This document shows positions 58,350 to 64,000 of a stretch of DNA of 64,000 nucleotides, piece after piece. This stretch comes from Nectonema munidae (lineage: Eukaryota; Nematomorpha; Nectonematoida; Nectonematidae): positions 474,501 through 538,500 of the forward strand of contig JAUIRK010000567.1 of NCBI GenBank assembly GCA_030549495.1, read 5' to 3'. Numbering within the stretch: position 1 is the first letter of the stretch; every line of letters starts with the position of its first letter. The notes under the pieces were generated by a model. That model searched no databases. It was not told where the DNA came from and saw only the letters and a program-made list of their open reading frames with translations. The position numbers and the translations under genes were made by a program.

Positions 58350-59235
58350 TTATAAAAGTTTTTGTAAAATCACATGATGAAAAATATTACTGGCTGCTAT
58401 TATAACAATAATAAAACACATTTAGACCTCCTTGGTGATTCTTGTTCCTTAGTTTATCCTACCCTTCGTTTACAAATTAAAGAGACAACTTTGAACTATA
58501 TATACCAATAGGAACTCTATTGATTTGTTTACAAATTCGCTACCAACTTGAGGTCTCTAAATCATTTATTCTATTATGGTATCTAATTTTACTCATCATT
58601 CTAAATTGGGACTGCCTTGTTAGCTCAACTTTCATCCAAAAATTCATTTTGTGGAATCTATGATCGAAAAAACATTTTTCAGAGATTTATTTAGTTCAAA
58701 ATTTAAAAGATTCCAGAGCATTTTCATTGAAGAGAATCTCTGTGTTGATCTTACTGTTTTTATAAATATGATTTATTGTAGTATCAAGTGATATGAACAG
58801 AATTTGTTAACCAATCCTTTTTCAAATTTCGTGTTCTTCATGAAATCATTCATAATTTTTTGAATTACAAAAAGCGTTACACCTTTATCATCAAAAAGAC
58901 ATTCTCCTTCATAACGGAAGAAAAAATTGGTCAAATCAAATTCACATTTATAATTTTTTGAGAATAGTTATGTCTTCACATATTCGAATCGTTCTTAACC
59001 TTATAAGATATTTATTTATTTATTAAGATTATGAACAGATTACAACAAAACAATCTATATATTGAAACAGATGTATGTAACATTTAACATTAGAATAAGC
59101 ACTGCATAAATAGTCAGAAATGACCGCTTGTATGGCAGATATTTATAAGTTACAACATTTAACTCAAAAATCATAGGTGCAAACATAAATAAGATAATAA
59201 CATAAGTAATTATTTAAAAAAAAAAATATATATAT
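58350..59235. other. Intergenic, no recognised gene
   Basis: AT-rich with stops in every frame; ends in an alternating TA tract at 59,222-59,240. Confidence 0.45.
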
Positions 59236-59240
59236 ATATA

Positions 59241-59800
59241 TCATCTCCAACCTGTATTCTACGATGATTCATCTCCCACCTGTATACTACGATGATTCAT
59301 CTCCCACCTGTATACTACGATGATTCATCTCCAACCTGTATACTACGATATTTTCTATTCCATGTACAAATAACTAGGGAGACAATGTTCAACTTTCTGT
59401 TCACATTTTGCTAGATGTAAGATTTGATATACCTCATTCTGGGAGACGATGCTACATAAGTTATTACCTATATACCTTTATACTACGATGGTTCATCTCC
59501 AACCTGTATACCGCGATGATTCATCTCCAACCTATCAGTTCATATTTTGCTAGATGTAAGATTTGATATACCTCATTCGGGGAGAGGATGTTAGATAAGT
59601 TATTACCTATATTTTTGCAATTTTTTCACGATATTAAATAATATATTTTATCAAATAATCAAAATAAAATTCTGTAATCAAAGAATCGAAAAATATTCTT
59701 TAAAAAATCCAAAATTATGAAACTTTCTGTTCATATTTTGCTACCTACCTCATACGATGTTACAAAAGTTATTACCTTTACTTTGCAATTTGCACGATTT
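59241..59800 (+). repeat. 28-bp minisatellite embedded in a larger repeat
   Basis: Four tandem 28-base units (TCATCTCCMACCTGTATACT-type) run from 59,241 to 59,348. Partial units return at about 59,475-59,535. A longer flanking unit containing TTTTGCTAGATGTAAGATTT and GATATACCTCATT occurs at 59,405 and 59,548, with a truncated version near 59,738. This gives a two-level repeat. Confidence 0.75.
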
Positions 59801-59804
59801 TAAA

Positions 59805-60300
59805 TATTATATTTGTCAAATAATCAAAGAATCGAAAAATGTTTAAATCAAAAAATATTTATTCTTTTTAAATATATCGTTGACTACCCTTACTTTTAGT
59901 TTCGTATGTGCATAATTTGATAAAAATTAATTACACTAAAAAACAAAAAATTTGAGGCAAGCATGAAAAACAGTGAAAATAATCAAATTTGATACACTGA
60001 TTTCATTTATGATACTTATTTTGACGGTACTCATCAGAATTCAGAGATAGAGGTCTGAACGTACATTAAAGTTTTATATACAATTTTTAGCCTTTATTTG
60101 CTACAGTATATTATATTTATTTTAAATCAAATCAAAATAAACTTACAAAACTCCTGAGTATGTTGAAAAAAATATTTTAATATTTTAATTATGTTATATT
60201 ATTTTGAATTTGTTTATAATTTTTTGTGTTGAATATTGATTTTTTAATTGTTTTTTAGATTTTTTATAGTTGAAAAGTCTTTAAAAATTAAAGTCTATTT
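59805..60300. other. AT-rich upstream region of the transposase-like gene copy 2
   Basis: No gene; A/T-rich sequence with no clear promoter motif. Confidence 0.35.
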
Positions 60301-60306
60301 ATTTCA

Positions 60307-61930
60307 ATGATTTCATCTAATTCAAATCACAGAAAGTGTATCAATGATGTAAACTCCTTTTGCTACATTTGTGGCGAGTTCACAAAAGTTTCACAACGCC
60401 GTTCTATTACCGCATTACTAAAAGCAGCATACCATAGTTATTTTGATTGCAAAATTGGTGATCAAGATAAATCGTGGGCTCCACATATTTCATGCAAGTC
60501 TTGTTATAACGCCCTCACTGCTTGGTACAATGGTAGAAAATCTTCATTCAAGTTCGCTGTACCAATGATATGGAGGGTTCCGACGAATCATGCTGACGAC
60601 TGCTATTTTTGTTTTACCAAAATAAAGGGTTTCAAACATGCCTCCAGGAGGAAAATTGATTATCCAGATATTCCATCAGCCATTAGGCCTGTCAATCATT
60701 CTAAGGATTATCCTGTACCTTGTCCACCAGAAAAGAAAAATGATTTTTTATTGGAGGAGGAAATTACATTTGAAGATTCAACTTCTCGAAGATCAAGTAA
60801 ATCCCCTTGTTTATGGGAATCTGATTCTCAACCTAGCCTTTTACGCAGGTGGAAGTAAATGATTTGATTCGAGATCTTTACCTCACAAAAGATCTCTCGG
60901 AGTTATTGGTTTCAAGGCTCAAACAGAATAATTTAGTAGAGAAAGAAGACTCATCACGAAATATAGAAGCAGAAATTTTGAAATTGCATCTTTTTTTGAA
61001 AGCGAAAACCGTTTATGTTATTGTAAAAATGTTCTTGGCTTGTTTGATTGTTTGGGTTTCCAGCATGAGTCGTCTGAATGGAGGCTTTTTATCGACTCCT
61101 CCAAAAGAAGTCTGAAGGCTGTATTACTTCATAACGGTAATAAATATCCTAGTGTCCCACTTGCTTACTCAACTCACTTGAAAGAATCTTATGACAACAT
61201 GGAGCTTTTACTTGAAGCAGTTAAATATTCTCAACATCAGTGGAGCTTATGCGGTGATCTTAAAGTTATCGGCTTTTTAATGGGAATGCAGGCAGGCTTC
61301 ACCAAATATTGTTGCTTTCTCTGTCATTGAGACAGCAGGGCGGTTTCTGAACACCACAGAAAGAAGGACTGGGGCGAAAGAACTTCATTTCAACGAGGAA
61401 ACTACAGTATAAAAGAAGTTCCACTTGTTAATATGAACAAAGTTCTTTTACCTCCCCTACATATTAAGTTGGGGCTGATGAAAAACTTTGTTAAAGCACT
61501 TCACAAGCCTAGCCCAGCTTTTGATCACTTGGCAAAACTTTTTCCAAAATTAAGCTCAGCAAAGCTGAAAGAAGGAATATTCGTAGGGCCACAGATTCGA
61601 GAAGTTATTAAGGATGGATGTTTTGAAGGGCTCCTGGAATACAAAGAATTAAGGGCTTGGAAGGCATTTAAATCAGTCTGCAGTGGTTTTTTGGGAAACA
61701 CGCGTTCTCCAAATTACAAAAATCTCATTGATGAGTTACTTGCCTCCTATAAGGACTTGAAATGTCGAATGTCGCTAAAAATCCATTTCTTCACTCCCAT
61801 CTTGACTCTTTTCCTCCAAACTTGGGTGCTGTCAGTGACGAGCATGGTGAAAGATTTCACCAAGATATAAGCAGAATGGAGTCGAACAGACTTTGTTATA
61901 ATCAGATAAAAATGTTTCATGCACAAGTTA
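60307..61930 (+). pseudogene. Repetitive transposase-like gene family, copy 2 (better preserved)
   Basis: The N-terminal frame at 60,307-60,858 begins with Cys-rich blocks (NSFCYICGEFTK, ISCKSCYNALTAWYNGR, DDCYFCFTKIKGFKHASR) suggesting a zinc-binding domain. The middle and C-terminal blocks are CYCKNVLGLFDCLGFQHESS, EWRLFIDSSKRSLKAVLLHN, HQWSLCGDLKVIGFLMGMQA, CCFLC, LLPPLHIKLGLMKNFVKALH, KEGIFVGPQIREVI and GAVSDEHGERFHQDI near 61,830-61,870. I recognise this order from multicopy uncharacterised arthropod proteins. It is probably carried by a DNA transposon, but catalytic residues are not established. There are several breaks, so it is probably inactive. Copy 1 lies at 7,466-8,872. Confidence 0.65.
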
Positions 61931-61999
61931 TTTAAAGCCTTTGATAGAATACGAATTAATGCGAAAAAAATTTACATTTGAATTATAAAATTGTGACAT

Positions 62000-63690
62000 T
62001 TTATACTCAATAGCTTGCTTAGAATTAGAACGTTTGTACGATGGGACTATCATGTTTTCTGTGTTGTTTCTAGGTGAGCATCTTTGTTTTTCGTAATTAT
62101 AAGAGATTAATTTATCGAAAGTATCAGGTTGTCAGTGACTAACGCATTTCAGTGTAAGAACTGCAAGCTTTAGTTTATATATATCAGACACTTTGAGAAA
62201 AGAAATTTGATAGAATAGCAGAGATGTATGTGCAAAGTTACTTTTGAAAAACATTAGTCTAAGTGTTTTTTTCTGAGGAGACAGTAACTTGGTGGTGGAA
62301 GAGTGACCCCAATTTACAACACTATATAGTGTAAATGAGGGAGAAAAAAAGATTTGTAAAGAAGTATTAACCATTCAGTGTGAAGAGAGAAATTTTCTGC
62401 AATATTTTAAAACTCCTGTAACATACGAAAGTTTATTACACACATAAAGGACATGATCATTCCATTTAAGTTTTTCATTAATGATGAGACCTAAAAGGAG
62501 ACACTCCTGTTTTGCTAAGTATTTCAGTAAAATCATTTCTTTGTTTTTAATTTGAAAAATCAATACAGTAAGATTTATTGTCATTCATGTTCAAAGAATT
62601 GAAATTCAACCAACATTTTATTTCATTGAAAGTAGATAAAATCATTTCATTGTCAAGGACAGCATCTGTCAATATCAGAGAAATATCGTCGGCAAACAGC
62701 ATAAATTCGCCCCTTATTGATGAATTAGGTAAGTCATTGATATAAATAGAGAACCTTGGGGAACTCCATTTTGCAATTTTAATGGAAGTGATGAGAAATT
62801 ATTTACAAATACTGTTTGAGATCTTCCATGAAAATAGGAATGAAAAAATTTAATAGCTAAATTTGGAAAACCATATAATTTAAGCTTTTTTAAAAGTAAG
62901 ACATAAGAAATGGAATCAAAGGCTTTTTTAAGGTCAATAAAAAAAGTTATAACTTTCTGTTTATGTTCGAGAGCATTCACAACTTTACTAATGAATATAG
63001 AATGATACATTTCTATAGAGTAGCCTCTTCTAAACCCAAATTGTCAAGAATAAAATAAAGAATTATAATTAAAGTCGTGGTTAATCTGGTTGTATAATAT
63101 TCTTTCAAAAATTTTGGAAAGTGTGGGAATAATAGATATCGGTCTATAATTTTCTACATTAGAAGTATCACCTTTTTGTAAAATTGGAATTACTTTGGAA
63201 ATTTTAAAAACTCTAGGAAATACACCAAGTCTAGTGCACAAATTGAATAATTTCATAAGGGGTGATGCAATAACGTTTCTAACGAGTTTAATATCGGAGG
63301 GGGTTAAGACATAAATGTCCTCACATTTACTTTTTTTTAAGTTATCTATGGCAATGAGTACATCATTTAGACTTATTTGGTTAAACTCATAAAATAATTC
63401 CTTGTAAAGTAAGTATTTTAAAATTATTACTATCGGAGTTATGTTCTGAATAATAATTAAAATGATTATTAAAGATTTGGGCTATTTCTAATGAGTCAGT
63501 TACTTCTCTTTTATCAATTGTCATGGAAGGAATAAATTTTTTTTTCTGAGGTCTGATTATAGAATTGATCATTTTCCAAGTAGATTTTTATCAGATGCGC
63601 TCGAACCAAGACATTTATCATAATGCTATTTTAGCTTTCCTAATAGTGTACTTTACCTTATTTCTTATTTTAACACTCACCCTTTAATTC
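62000..63690 (-). mobile_element. LINE (CR1/Jockey-like) reverse-transcriptase remnant
   Basis: Minus strand, downward: the pre-RT linker (KVKYTIRKAKIA near 63,640, WKMINSIIRPQKKKFIP near 63,560), FPRVFKISKVIPILQKGD and NYRPISIIPTLSKIFERIL at 63,044-63,256, then FFIDLKKAFDSISYVLLLKK and LQNGVPQGSLF at 62,714-63,010. DLKKAFDS and PQGS are RT motifs. The FADD region is near 62,690, then WNDHVLYVCNKL and the C-terminal YSVVNWGHSS and QKKTLRLMF blocks follow. Frames are broken in several places and ORF1/endonuclease are not seen. Sequence differs from the other LINEs in the window, so it is a separate family. Confidence 0.82.
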
Positions 63691-63699
63691 TGAAGAAAT

Positions 63700-63925
63700 T
63701 AATTTGAATTTCATTTTTCTATATAATTAGTCTTTATTTAGTGATTCAACATTCATCCATGGTGACTTATGACATTTATAATTATTTGTTCTGTGTATAT
63801 ACTGAACAAAGTGTTCTTAGTTATGGTACGGTAGCTCTAAATGTTTAAAAATGTTCAGATTATTTTTTTAGTGAATGTACTTTTACTTAACATGTGAAGG
63901 GATCTTTTTGAAGAAAATTTTCTCT
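63700..63925. other. Short intergenic stretch
   Basis: Nothing recognised. Confidence 0.3.
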
Positions 63926-63929
63926 CGAA

Positions 63930-64000
63930 ATCAACAAATTTGATTGACATTTCCACATCCTAATTACAAAAACTGGGTCCAAAAATGAAATCAGAATTTA
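63930..64000 (+). repeat. Edge of a ~150-bp repeat unit
   Basis: AAATTTGATTGACATTTCC followed by GGGTCCAAAAATGAAATCAG matches the unit consensus seen at 17,620-18,000 and 19,290-19,650. Cut by the window end. Confidence 0.5.

Larger units (their letters stand above)
45951..58350 (-). repeat. Right arm of the large inverted duplication
   Basis: Inverse of 30,690-43,700, about 12.4 kb. It has the same gene content in mirror order: MULE/OTU remnant, serpin 3' flank, serpin exons 4 to 1, piggyBac in intron 2, promoter. The outer end lies near 58,345, where similarity to 30,700 stops. It lacks the LINE piece and the 240-bp block of the left arm. Confidence 0.95.

Noticed and set aside
30690-58350. 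The palindrome as an assembly artefact or collapsed haplotypes
   Set aside because: The arms differ by a LINE piece, a 240-bp block and a diverged outer zone, and the inner junction joins different MULE copies. An artefact would not produce these; raw reads should still be checked.
59241-59348. CRISPR array
   Set aside because: Units are contiguous tandem repeats without unique spacers, and the context is eukaryotic.

Overview
The window looks like an AT-rich arthropod chromosome segment packed with old and young transposons. The host-type genes I can support are two secreted serpins. They have four coding exons each, GT-AG introns, TATA boxes and AATAAA signals. The serpin type and the transposon mix (GTF2IRD2-like hAT, MULE with an OTU domain, Merlin, piggyBac, CR1/Jockey-like LINEs) would suit a chelicerate such as a spider, but I cannot fix the species from the sequence.

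Layout. 1-12,000: two LINE 3' ends in tandem, a tRNA-like SINE head, three short inverted-repeat elements (two with long G runs) and a decayed copy of a repetitive transposase-like gene family. 12,028-21,532: a nested stack. A hAT element with an 8-bp target duplication is split by a 6.6-kb insert with TTAA duplications and piggyBac-like ends. That insert holds a Merlin element with its own roughly 9-bp duplication, a split tandem repeat and a ~150-bp repeat. A young LINE 3' end also lies in the hAT 3' part. 21,500-30,690: a hAT fragment, a longer LINE with endonuclease and RT remains, a diverged third copy of serpin 3'-flanking DNA, an AT-rich tract and a small hAT element with 16-bp terminal repeats. 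58,350-64,000: a minisatellite, a second copy of the transposase-like family, another LINE on the minus strand and the edge of the ~150-bp repeat.

The centrepiece is a large inverted duplication. The left arm is about 30,690-43,700, the right arm about 45,951-58,350, and a 2.25-kb unique spacer lies between them. Each arm carries one complete serpin gene (left +, right -), so the genes converge on the centre, and each has a piggyBac remnant in intron 2. Both inner arm ends lie in OTU-bearing MULE remnants. A second MULE copy in the spacer abuts the right arm through a short repeat-rich filler, which suggests that MULE copies were involved in forming the palindrome.

The two serpins (400 and 397 residues by my exon model) are both predicted Arg-P1 inhibitors. 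They are nearly identical from mid-exon 2 to the stop, except for three replacements clustered in the reactive-centre loop. Exon 1 and the 5' part of exon 2 are clearly diverged, mostly by amino-acid-changing differences. This pattern suggests gene conversion across the inner arms together with diversification of the protease-facing surfaces.
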